Shown: positions 1 to 6,541, counted from the stretch's first letter. The stretch is 8,318 bases of DNA from JBKBXU01 sp046313675 (GCA_046313675.1 JBKBXU010000209.1:1-8318); one strand, 5' to 3'. Notes: generated by a model not told the origin, from the sequence alone. Program-made: numbers and translations.

Positions 1-152
1 CTAATGGCCTTTTCAGCATCATCTGCCATTTGATGCAAACGTTCCTTTTCTAAAAGTTCTTTAACATAATTCAATGCTTGCTTCTGCTGATCCACTTCCA
101 ACTTCAGAATGTAGCTCAGTAGATCTTTTTCTATCACATTTATCATAGCCAT
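1..152 (-). CDS. Antitoxin-like small protein, N-terminal part only
   Basis: The reading frame opens at an ATG (complement of 150-152) and runs without a stop to the window edge, giving 50 codons and two extra bases; the C-terminus lies outside. The second Met (ATG at 146-144) is an equally possible start, since neither has a Shine-Dalgarno sequence. The visible part (MAMINVIEKDLLSYILKLEV, then a Gln/Lys-rich helix and LLEKERLHQMADDAEKAI) is highly charged and predicted all-helical, with no signal peptide or membrane segment. This layout resembles the N-terminal helices of short Bacteroidota addiction-module antitoxins that are followed by a RelE/ParE-type toxin gene. The assignment is by general resemblance only. 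A palindrome just upstream would suit autoregulation. The toxin, if there is one, would lie beyond the left edge. It could equally be an unrelated small helical protein. Confidence 0.5.
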   Translation of the reverse strand, partial: MAMINVIEKDLLSYILKLEVDQQKQALNYVKELLEKERLHQMADDAEKAI

Positions 153-153
153 A

Positions 154-171
154 TCTGTTATTATTAACAGA
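154..171. promoter_or_regulatory. Palindrome upstream of the antitoxin-like gene, possible operator
   Basis: Two perfect 7-base arms (TCTGTTA at 154-160 and TAACAGA at 165-171) flank a 4-base spacer. The element ends only one base before the presumed start codon of the minus-strand antitoxin-like gene. It is too AT-rich and lacks the T-tract expected of a terminator. Antitoxins commonly bind palindromes at their own promoter, so an operator is plausible, but this is inferred from position and symmetry only. Confidence 0.3.
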
Positions 172-241
172 AGTACTATAAAGTTAACGAATTATTTCAA
201 TTTAGGGTTTATCATCCATCTCCTAGATTCAGTAAATAAAG

Positions 242-290
242 CTTATTTCTTACGCCTTATTCCTTACGCCTTACCCCTTATTCCTTTAAT
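242..290. repeat. Heptamer tandem repeat, seven units
   Basis: Seven contiguous 7-base units begin at 242, 249, 256, 263, 270, 277 and 284, with consensus CTTAYNC on the plus strand. The units at 249 and 263 are identical (CTTACGC), as are those at 256 and 277 (CTTATTC). The last unit (CTTTAAT) is degenerate and contains the TAA stop of the secreted repeat protein, whose coding sequence ends at 286. On the coding (minus) strand each of the first six units carries TAAG. Because 7 is not a multiple of 3, successive units place TAA in all three frames just after the gene. It resembles the short tandemly repeated heptamers known from cyanobacteria; no function can be assigned. Confidence 0.75.
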
Positions 291-2385
291 ACTTAATCAC
301 CTTCGCACTTACAAAAACATCCCCCGATAAAATTTTAAGGATATACGTTCCCTGAGGTTGATTTCTAATATCTAAGGAGGAAGTACTTTCTTTCCGCGTT
401 ATTAAAACACCCATTGTATTATAAACCTCCACCACATCAACAGCGTTACTAAACGTATATTCACCTTCGGAAATGGTAGGATATACCTTAAAAGCATTAT
501 CAGCAAACTCAAATAAGCTCGTAGGAGCCGGATCATCTATGCCAAATATCCACTGAAAAGAATTGGTCGTATAAGCATCTGACCAGCGGACATAAATGGT
601 TTCACCGGGTTGAACATTGTATTCAAGTTGTGACTGTGATCCGCAAAACTGATCACTTTCCGCTAATTTATTCCCTCCACAGGCGTCATATACAAGCACA
701 TAGGTATCAGCTTCGGTCAAACCACAACTGCTGATGGTGGCAGCCTGAACTTCACCGGTTTCATTGGTATATACAAACCATTGATTGCCCCTGCTATTAT
801 CAGCCTGGTTCGTCCCCAACGCAATATCCTTTGGTTTACTGCAAAAGTCTCCGTCCTGAGGCTCTATCAAAGTCATTGTCCAACTGCTGACATTAAACCA
901 GTGTAAATAGAAGGATGCACCGGGAGCAAGTTCTGCCACTCCTCCATACCCCCTCAGCGATACATCCTGACTACAATCGGTAAGAAATGCTATGCTATTC
1001 ATAAAATACCTGTCATTCTCTATATTAATGTATTCAATCCCATCACTTTCATTGGTGTAGGTAAACCACTGAACATGCTGAACCTTATCTGGATAGTTTT
1101 TACCAAATTGTGCCGGTATGGCATCTTCACATGTTTCTCCACGAAGTACGTTGCCAATGTCAATAGAAAAAATTTCGGTCTGCTCCATGACAAAATAAAC
1201 GGTCTCTCCCGGTGCCAGATCATGGGTAAAATTGTAAGCCCTGGTTTGAAGGATCGAAGAATTACAACCTGAGTATACCCTGATATAGGCACTTTCATTA
1301 GTAGCTACCTTAACTTCCAAATCCGTATCAGCAGAATTGGTATAAGAATACCATATATCCATACCCAAATTAGCGTTCAAATTTATTCCTTCCTGCGCTA
1401 TGATCGGATTTGAACAGTTATCTCCGGGTTCAATGCCACGTACCAGCAAAGTCAATCCTTCGGTATAAGAGCATAAAACATAAACTGTTTGTCCTGGGGC
1501 GGCAATATAGCTTACTTTCCCAATTTTCCAGCTTACAACCCCACCACCACACTCTTCATACAAGTAAAGGTATTGAAATTCATCAACAGAAAATTCAAGC
1601 ACCTTCTCCTCTTCCCCGCTGTTGGTAAAAGAAAACCACTGCCGGGATTGAAAATAATCAGGGATATTTAATCCAGGATCAAGGTCCATGGCCAACTCAC
1701 ATAGATCTCCTTCTGAAGGGTTTCGGGAAGTAAATTGCCACTCGTCCGATCCTTCCCAATAAGCAATAACAGTTTCACCTGGAGTAATATGATGATCAAT
1801 TTGGTAATGACTGCCCTTAATAAAATAACCACAACCCATATAAAGCTCAACATACCCTGACATCTCTCCAATGAACGTTATCACCTCATCTTCTTCGCCG
1901 TTATTGGTATAAATATACCACTGTCCCTTACCGGATTTGTTTGCTACATTTTCGCCCTCAACAATAGCCAGAGGCATAGCACAGATATCGCCTTCTTCTA
2001 CAGGCGATTCAGACAGCTCCCAATAGTAAGAGCCTGAAGTATGATTATCAAACCAGACGATATAGATGGTTTCATGAGCCTCAACAATAAACTCCGCTTC
2101 CGATTGAAGAGAACAGGCATCGTTGCTGCCGGCAAAACCAACTGTTCCACATTCACGTGTAACAGAAAAATAAGTATCTTCAGAGGTAAATCCACAGGAT
2201 GACAACTTAACAAAAGTTGGTGCTGGCGCCTCATTGGTATAAGTAAACCATTGAGCACCTTCAGAATTGTCTGCACTTTGTATGCCTGCCGTTACAACTG
2301 TGGCAGTTTCACAGGAAGCCCCTCCTTGTGAAAAACTATAATTAACATAAAAAACTAAAAGGAATGTAAATAAAAGAGGTTTCAT
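286..2385 (-). CDS. Secreted six-domain repeat protein with T9SS C-terminal sorting domain
   Basis: This is a 699-residue protein of unknown function, probably exported through Sec and then the type IX secretion system to the cell surface or medium. The chosen ATG (2385) gives a clean signal peptide: Lys2, a hydrophobic core at residues 3-14, and likely cleavage near NYSFS-Q at about 19-20. The frame stays open to a TTG at 2421, but that would put 12 residues before the signal peptide and lies inside the likely promoter. Six tandem domains begin at Cys25, 135, 229, 324, 419 and 515. Each has a W(F/Y)xx(T)N-type motif with its Trp exactly 21 residues after the first Cys, and most have a PGETVY-like motif near their end. 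The pattern is reminiscent of PPC-like beta-sandwich domains. Residues from about 630 to 699 form a type A T9SS sorting domain (KVYPTISEGEY, VEVYNTMGVL, PQGTYILKI, ending KVIKY). No catalytic motif is visible, so an adhesive or ligand-binding role is more likely than an enzymatic one. Confidence 0.88.
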   Translation of the reverse strand: MKPLLFTFLLVFYVNYSFSQGGASCETATVVTAGIQSADNSEGAQWFTYTNEAPAPTFVKLSSCGFTSEDTYFSVTRECGTVGFAGSNDACSLQSEAEFIVEAHETIYIVWFDNHTSGSYYWELSESPVEEGDICAMPLAIVEGENVANKSGKGQWYIYTNNGEEDEVITFIGEMSGYVELYMGCGYFIKGSHYQIDHHITPGETVIAYWEGSDEWQFTSRNPSEGDLCELAMDLDPGLNIPDYFQSRQWFSFTNSGEEEKVLEFSVDEFQYLYLYEECGGGVVSWKIGKVSYIAAPGQTVYVLCSYTEGLTLLVRGIEPGDNCSNPIIAQEGINLNANLGMDIWYSYTNSADTDLEVKVATNESAYIRVYSGCNSSILQTRAYNFTHDLAPGETVYFVMEQTEIFSIDIGNVLRGETCEDAIPAQFGKNYPDKVQHVQWFTYTNESDGIEYINIENDRYFMNSIAFLTDCSQDVSLRGYGGVAELAPGASFYLHWFNVSSWTMTLIEPQDGDFCSKPKDIALGTNQADNSRGNQWFVYTNETGEVQAATISSCGLTEADTYVLVYDACGGNKLAESDQFCGSQSQLEYNVQPGETIYVRWSDAYTTNSFQWIFGIDDPAPTSLFEFADNAFKVYPTISEGEYTFSNAVDVVEVYNTMGVLITRKESTSSLDIRNQPQGTYILKILSGDVFVSAKVIKY
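526..2313 (-). repeat. Six tandem protein domains within the secreted protein
   Basis: In protein numbering from the ATG at 2385 the domains are about 25-134, 135-228, 229-323, 324-418, 419-514 and 515-620. The first and last are longest and most alike. Each has four Cys with spacing 39, 15 and 12 residues, and each contains an SSCG(F/L)T-x(2)-DTY motif. The four central domains retain only the first and third of these Cys, 50-52 residues apart. At the DNA level the strongest similarity between copies is around the QW(F/Y)xYTN segment (plus-strand 'attggta...acca' near 756, 1052, 1336, 1622, 1904 and 2233); elsewhere the copies have diverged, so the duplication is old. Confidence 0.85.
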
Positions 2386-2417
2386 AGGACATAGAGCCGG
2401 CTTGTAAGAACGGCCAT

Positions 2418-2447
2418 ACAATATACCACCTGAAAACCTTAAATCAA
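2418..2447 (-). promoter_or_regulatory. Bacteroidota-type promoter of the secreted repeat protein gene
   Basis: On the minus strand a TTG (2447-2445) is followed by 19 bases and TATATTGT (2425-2418). This is a near match to the Bacteroidota -33/-7 consensus TTG and TAnnTTTG. Transcription would start around 2411, leaving a leader of about 26 bases to the ATG at 2385. The element overlaps the upstream TTG codon at 2421, which argues against that codon as the translation start. Confidence 0.5.
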
Positions 2448-2549
2448 AAACGCAAGTATGGGAAGATAAATCCTACTGCTTTACAATAGCAATAAATTTT
2501 ACAATTAGGTAAAAACAAATAAAAATGAGAAAACTCATTAAATCGGCAT

Positions 2550-2579
2550 AAAAAAAGCTCCTTCTCAGGAGTTTTTTTT
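2550..2579 (-). terminator. Intrinsic terminator of clpC
   Basis: On the minus strand, 7 bases past the clpC stop codon, CTCCT (2571-2567) and AGGAG (2562-2558) form a stem with a GAGA loop. The stem is flanked by A- and T-runs that can extend it after one mismatch. A seven-T tract (2556-2550) follows the stem in the direction of clpC transcription. It separates clpC from the secreted repeat protein gene, which has its own promoter. Confidence 0.8.
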
Positions 2580-2585
2580 ATTTAT

Positions 2586-5132
2586 TTATTCCCCGCTTTC
2601 GGGATTTTCAACTTTTTTCTTCTTGACTTTTAGCGTAAGAACATCGCTCTTTCCATCGTAATCTGCCACAAGGGTGTCTCCCTGGGCAACATCACCCTTA
2701 AGAATCTCTTCAGCTATAGGATCTTCAAGGTACTTTTGTATAGCCCGGTTAAGAGGACGAGCACCATACTGAGGATCATATCCTTTATCAGATAAAAAGT
2801 CTTTTGCTTTTTCTGTAAGCTCAACATTAAATCCAAGCGTAAGAATTCGGCCGAATACACTTTTAAGTGTAATATCAATGATTCGATGAATATGTTCTCT
2901 TTCAAGAGAGTTAAAGACAATTACATCATCCAAACGATTCAGGAATTCCGGAGAAAATGCTTTTCTTAAGGCACTCTGAATGGTTCCTTTCATCAACTCA
3001 TCAAGATTTTCAGACTTGGATTTAGGAGAAAATCCTATTCCTGCTCCAAAATCTTTAAGGTCTCTTGCCCCAATGTTGGAAGTCATAATGATGATGGTGT
3101 TTCTAAAATCCACCCTTCTACCTAAACCATCTGTCAAAATACCGTCATCAAGAACCTGAAGTAACAAGTTAAATACGTCCGGGTGAGCTTTTTCAATCTC
3201 ATCAAGCAATACAACACTGTAAGGCTTTCTTCTGATTTTTTCTGTAAGCTGTCCACCTTCTTCGTATCCTACATATCCCGGAGGCGCTCCTACCAATCTT
3301 GACACAGAGAACTTCTCCATGTACTCACTCATATCTATTCTTACCAGTGCATCATCTTTGTCAAACAGATAAGATGCAAGCATTTTAGCAAGTTCAGTCT
3401 TTCCAACACCAGTAGGTCCAAGGAATATAAATGAACCGATTGGTTTCTTAGGATCTTTTAATCCAACTCTTGTACGCTGAATGGCTTTGGAAAGCTTTAC
3501 TATAGCTTCATCCTGTCCGATTACTTTCGCCTGAAGTTCTTCTTTCATGCCAAGCAGCTTGGCGCCTTCATTCTGAGCTACCCTGCTTACAGGAATCCCT
3601 GTCATCATGGCAATTACTTCGGCAACGTTTTCTTCTTTTACAGAATAACGCTTCTTCTTGGTTTCCTCTTCCCACTTAAGTTTAGCGGTTTCAAGTTGTT
3701 CAAGAAGTTTCTTTTCTTTATCTCTAAGTTGTGCAGCCTCTTCGTACTTCTGGCTTTTCACAACTTTGTTTTTTTCTTTCTTAATGTTTTCGATGGAATC
3801 TTCCAGCTTAACAATATCTGGTGGCACGTGAATATTATTCAAATGCACTCTTGCTCCGGCTTCATCAAGTACATCAATGGCTTTATCCGGAAGGAACCTG
3901 TCACTGATATAACGGTCAGACATTTTCACACATGCTTCAATCGCTTCCGCTGAATAGTTAACATGGTGATGTTCTTCATATTTCTCCTTGATATTGTTAA
4001 GGATTTCTACCGTTTCCTCAGGACTTGTTGCGTCTACCATTACTATTTGGAATCTTCTGGCAAGTGCACCATCCTTCTCAATGTACTGACGATATTCGTC
4101 AAGCGTGGTAGCACCAATACATTGGATATCTCCCCTGGCTAATGCTGGCTTGAACATATTGGAAGCGTCCAGAGAGCCTGAAGCTCCACCGGCACCTACA
4201 ATGGTGTGCAATTCATCAATAAAGAGAATTACTTCAGGCGATTTTTCAAGCTCATTCATCACGGCTTTCATTCGCTCTTCAAACTGTCCTCTGTATTTTG
4301 TACCGGCAACAAGAGAAGCTAGATCAAGGGTTACTACCCTTTTTCCAAACAGTACTCTTGATACTTTTTTCTGAATAATTCTCAGGGCAAGGCCTTCAGC
4401 AATAGCTGTTTTACCAACACCAGGCTCACCAATAAGTATAGGGTTGTTTTTCTTACGGCGGCTCAGAATCTGAGCGACACGTTCTATTTCTTTCTCTCTT
4501 CCTACTATAGGGTCCAGCTTATTATCTTCAGCCATTTTGGTAAGATCACGGCCAAAGTTGTCCAATACCGGAGTTCTTGATTTTTCAGCTCCACCTTTTG
4601 CAGAAGACTCTTTGCCTCCTCCTCCGGATCCGGAACTGCCAAATATCCTTGAACTGTCCTCATCTCCTTCATCAGTGTCGGAAGCCATAGGATTATGAGA
4701 ATGGTATTCAAGCAACTCCTTAATAACATCGTAGGTTACATCAAATTTTTCAAGGATCTGTGTAGCAATGTTATCTTCATCACGAAGAATTGACAATAAT
4801 AAATGTTCTGTCCCAATAAGTTCACTCTTAAAGATTTTCGCTTCAAGATAGGTTATTTTAAGAACCTTCTCTGACTGACGTGTCAAAGGTATATTTGCAA
4901 GGTTTTTCACATTACCGGAAGCAGTACCCTTTGTCGCCTGTTCGACGGACAAACGTAGCTCATCCAATGATATACCAAGTTTCTTCAGCAGGCTTATAGC
5001 CACACCCTCGCCTTCTCTGATCATTCCCAGAAGAAGGTGCTCCGCACCGATATAATCATGACCAAGCCTTAGAGCTTCCTCCCTGCTCAGTGAAATTACT
5101 TCCTTGACCCTATTTGAAAATTTTGCTTCCAT
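2586..5132 (-). CDS. clpC: ClpC-type AAA+ ATP-dependent protease unfoldase subunit
   Basis: ClpC is a cytoplasmic hexameric Hsp100 unfoldase that uses ATP to unfold proteins and thread them into ClpP. The 848 residues are full length for the family. The N-terminal double Clp repeat covers about 1-145 (EHLLLGMIREGEG and EHLLLSILRDED), followed by a Gly/Ser-rich linker at 165-181. The first AAA+ module has Walker A GEPGVGKT (235-242), Walker B ILFIDE (302-307), a KYRG pore loop (279-282) and Arg359/Arg360. The short middle domain carries a UVR-like motif (463-476), which distinguishes ClpC from ClpA and ClpB. The second module has Walker A GPTGVGKT (572-579), Walker B VLLDE (641-645), pore loop GYVG (619-622), EFLNR (729-733) and the sensor-2 motif GARPL (790-794). 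An IGF tripeptide (699-701) lies where the ClpP-docking loop is expected. The ATG has no Shine-Dalgarno sequence, which is usual in this phylum. No ctsR, mcsA or mcsB gene is adjacent. It has its own promoter and terminator, so it is probably monocistronic. Confidence 0.97.
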   Translation of the reverse strand: MEAKFSNRVKEVISLSREEALRLGHDYIGAEHLLLGMIREGEGVAISLLKKLGISLDELRLSVEQATKGTASGNVKNLANIPLTRQSEKVLKITYLEAKIFKSELIGTEHLLLSILRDEDNIATQILEKFDVTYDVIKELLEYHSHNPMASDTDEGDEDSSRIFGSSGSGGGGKESSAKGGAEKSRTPVLDNFGRDLTKMAEDNKLDPIVGREKEIERVAQILSRRKKNNPILIGEPGVGKTAIAEGLALRIIQKKVSRVLFGKRVVTLDLASLVAGTKYRGQFEERMKAVMNELEKSPEVILFIDELHTIVGAGGASGSLDASNMFKPALARGDIQCIGATTLDEYRQYIEKDGALARRFQIVMVDATSPEETVEILNNIKEKYEEHHHVNYSAEAIEACVKMSDRYISDRFLPDKAIDVLDEAGARVHLNNIHVPPDIVKLEDSIENIKKEKNKVVKSQKYEEAAQLRDKEKKLLEQLETAKLKWEEETKKKRYSVKEENVAEVIAMMTGIPVSRVAQNEGAKLLGMKEELQAKVIGQDEAIVKLSKAIQRTRVGLKDPKKPIGSFIFLGPTGVGKTELAKMLASYLFDKDDALVRIDMSEYMEKFSVSRLVGAPPGYVGYEEGGQLTEKIRRKPYSVVLLDEIEKAHPDVFNLLLQVLDDGILTDGLGRRVDFRNTIIIMTSNIGARDLKDFGAGIGFSPKSKSENLDELMKGTIQSALRKAFSPEFLNRLDDVIVFNSLEREHIHRIIDITLKSVFGRILTLGFNVELTEKAKDFLSDKGYDPQYGARPLNRAIQKYLEDPIAEEILKGDVAQGDTLVADYDGKSDVLTLKVKKKKVENPESGE

Positions 5133-5156
5133 ATAAAGGAGTTGTATGTGTATTGG

Positions 5157-5187
5157 TAAATCTAATTTTTTCCCTATAATATTACAA
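5157..5187 (-). promoter_or_regulatory. Bacteroidota-type promoter of clpC
   Basis: On the minus strand a TTG (5187-5185), 20 bases and TAGATTTA (5164-5157) match the TTG/TAnnTTTG promoter form with one mismatch in the -7 element. Transcription would begin near 5150, giving a leader of roughly 18 bases to the ATG at 5132. I see no CtsR-type operator in this region. Confidence 0.6.
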
Positions 5188-5194
5188 TCTTTTG

Positions 5195-5227
5195 AGAAAG
5201 AACTTTAATAAAAAACGAAGTCTTTCT
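5195..5227. repeat. Imperfect hairpin between wbqC-like gene and clpC
   Basis: AGAAAGAACTT (5195-5205) pairs with AAGTCTTTCT (5218-5227), giving ten base pairs with one bulged A around a 12-base loop. It lies just after the stop codon of the WbqC-family gene and just before the clpC promoter. In the minus-strand transcript the T-run falls in the loop rather than after the stem, so it is not a classical intrinsic terminator. It may be a processing or transcript-end structure, or an operator near the clpC promoter. Confidence 0.4.
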
Positions 5228-5241
5228 ACAATTTGTTCAGC

Positions 5242-5859
5242 TTATTTATGTCTGAGGTAATTAAAAGCTTGCGGCCCTTCACAAAATAAAAGATCAATTA
5301 TGCTCAGATCATGTACAAACTCTTTGCCAAACATCTGTTGGTAACGCAAATTGGCAGCATTTGGCGCATTCCGATTTTCAGGAATAATGGTATTTCTCAA
5401 ATCTGCTATCTCTTTAACGCCCGCACCATTCACACTATTATATTCACTGGTTAATTTGACCTGAAGCTCAAACTGCATCAATTGAGCGCAAATATTTAGA
5501 ATTTGATAGTTCAGATCAAACAGAAACTCGGTTTTTTTTTCAAAAACCTCTCTGAAATAGTCAATATAATATTCAAAGAACGGTGATTTTCCATAGGCTG
5601 AAACAATAGACCGGTAATGTATACTCTGCCAAGACATGGAATAATCTATTTTCACATCCCTGACAGATGTCTTACCTTCTGCCTTTTTGACAGGCACAGA
5701 TAAAAGTTGAATTTTATTCGCACCCAGAATGTAACAACGGTTCCTGTAGGTTTGCTTCTGATAATTTTCAGCGGCCTCTAAAAAAACTGTTTCACAGGAC
5801 AAAAGGCGTCTGAAATAACTGATGCAAGGAAAATAATGTAATTCTATCAGAATATCCAC
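5242..5859 (-). CDS. WbqC-family protein, stand-alone copy
   Basis: This protein of about 205 residues matches the WbqC-like family. The N-terminal ELHYFPCISYF is followed by ENYQKQTYRNRCYILGANKIQ, and the C-terminus has DLSIIDLLFCEGPQAFNYL; all three are family hallmarks. WbqC was named from O-antigen gene clusters, but stand-alone copies are widespread in Bacteroidota and their biochemical role is not known to me. There is no signal peptide or membrane segment, so it is probably cytoplasmic. No ATG is available at the N-terminus. The candidates are GTG (5859-5857), chosen because VDILIELHYFP fits the usual family start, and TTG two codons upstream (5865-5863). The start lies 2-8 bases after the YciO-like gene's stop, which suggests translational coupling and a shared transcript. 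A run of nine A residues in the coding strand (5540-5532) encodes part of FEKKTE and could be slippage-prone. Confidence 0.88.
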   Translation of the reverse strand: MDILIELHYFPCISYFRRLLSCETVFLEAAENYQKQTYRNRCYILGANKIQLLSVPVKKAEGKTSVRDVKIDYSMSWQSIHYRSIVSAYGKSPFFEYYIDYFREVFEKKTEFLFDLNYQILNICAQLMQFELQVKLTSEYNSVNGAGVKEIADLRNTIIPENRNAPNAANLRYQQMFGKEFVHDLSIIDLLFCEGPQAFNYLRHK

Positions 5860-5867
5860 GAACAAAT

Positions 5868-6497
5868 CTATAGATATTGTTCTATATCTCCCAGCCCTTC
5901 TCTCACTATTTCTATTTCATCACCTGTGCAATCAACAACTGTAGAGGGAACATTGTTTCCATATCCCCCGTCAATTACCACATCAACCGAATCCCTATAC
6001 TTTTCATAGATTAATTCCGGATCAGTGGAATACTCCAAAACATCGTCATCGTCTTTAATAGAAGTGGTCAGAATCGGATTGCCTAGTTCTTTAACAAGCA
6101 TACGTATGATGTTGTTATCAGGAACTCGTATCCCAATGGTATTTTTTTTGGGATTCAGCGCTTTAGGTACATTGTTATTTGCATTTAATATAAATGTAAA
6201 TGGCCCGGGAAGTGCCTTCTTCATTATTTTAAATACCGGATCAGGTAGGTTATGGGTATATTCTGAAATATGGCTCAGGTCGTGGCAAATAAAAGAAAAT
6301 CGATTTTTTCGGGCATCAATATTTTTGATCCTGCAAATCCGCTCTATAGCCCTGGCATTGGTAATATCACAACCGATTCCATAAACCGTGTCGGTAGGAT
6401 AAATAACAACTCCTCCCCTGGCCAGAATTTCAGCGACTTCTCTTAGTTTCTTTTCCTGAGGATTATCAGGATTAATTGCTATTAATTGGGACTTCAT
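5868..6497 (-). CDS. YrdC-domain protein, YciO-like member of the TsaC/Sua5 superfamily
   Basis: The YrdC fold in TsaC/Sua5 makes threonylcarbamoyl-AMP from threonine, bicarbonate and ATP for tRNA t6A synthesis. This 209-residue protein has the fold's motifs: GGVVIYPTDTVYGIGCD (28-44), LPGPFTFIL (96-104), TIGIRVPD (120-127), PSTVVDCTG (184-192) and VREGLGDIEQYL at the C-terminus. Several segments (AINPDNPQ, ERICRIK, CHDLSHISEY, IGIRVP, VREGLGD) recall E. coli YciO more than TsaC. Where TsaC/Sua5 has the conserved SxN of its substrate-binding site, this protein has TTSIKDD (144-150), so the Asn is missing. Automatic annotation would probably be threonylcarbamoyl-AMP synthase, but the exact activity is uncertain. 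The ATG at 6497 is preferred over a TTG at 6527, which would begin about 8 bases from the predicted transcription start. It heads a probable two-gene transcript with the WbqC-family gene. Confidence 0.9.
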   Translation of the reverse strand: MKSQLIAINPDNPQEKKLREVAEILARGGVVIYPTDTVYGIGCDITNARAIERICRIKNIDARKNRFSFICHDLSHISEYTHNLPDPVFKIMKKALPGPFTFILNANNNVPKALNPKKNTIGIRVPDNNIIRMLVKELGNPILTTSIKDDDDVLEYSTDPELIYEKYRDSVDVVIDGGYGNNVPSTVVDCTGDEIEIVREGLGDIEQYL

Positions 6498-6541
6498 ATT
6501 CAAAAATATAAGTAAACAATGCTCCAAAAAAGAACCTTGGG

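Noticed and set aside
234..248. AAATAA-AGC-TTATTT inverted repeat considered as a terminator of the secreted protein gene.
   Set aside because: The stem is only A-T pairs and has no T-tract after it; it overlaps the heptamer array and is probably chance.
242..290. Heptamer array considered as a CRISPR array.
   Set aside because: The units are contiguous with no spacers and far shorter than CRISPR repeats.
1020..2276. Several open frames of 60-92 codons on both strands inside the secreted protein gene.
   Set aside because: All overlap the repeat protein, whose signal peptide, periodic motifs and sorting domain establish the real frame.
3696..4374. Plus-strand frames of 85 and 89 codons antisense to clpC.
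   Set aside because: clpC is conserved along its whole length here; the antisense translations have no family resemblance.
5146..5208. A 20-codon plus-strand frame (MCIGKSNFFP...) preceded by AGGAG four bases upstream, lying over the clpC promoter.
   Set aside because: Bacteroidota rarely rely on Shine-Dalgarno sequences, the frame overlaps the likely clpC promoter and hairpin, and a 20-residue frame in AT-rich spacer is expected by chance.
6025..6384. A 119-codon open frame on the plus strand antisense to the YciO-like gene.
   Set aside because: It lies entirely inside a well-supported gene on the other strand and its translation shows no recognisable domain or start context.
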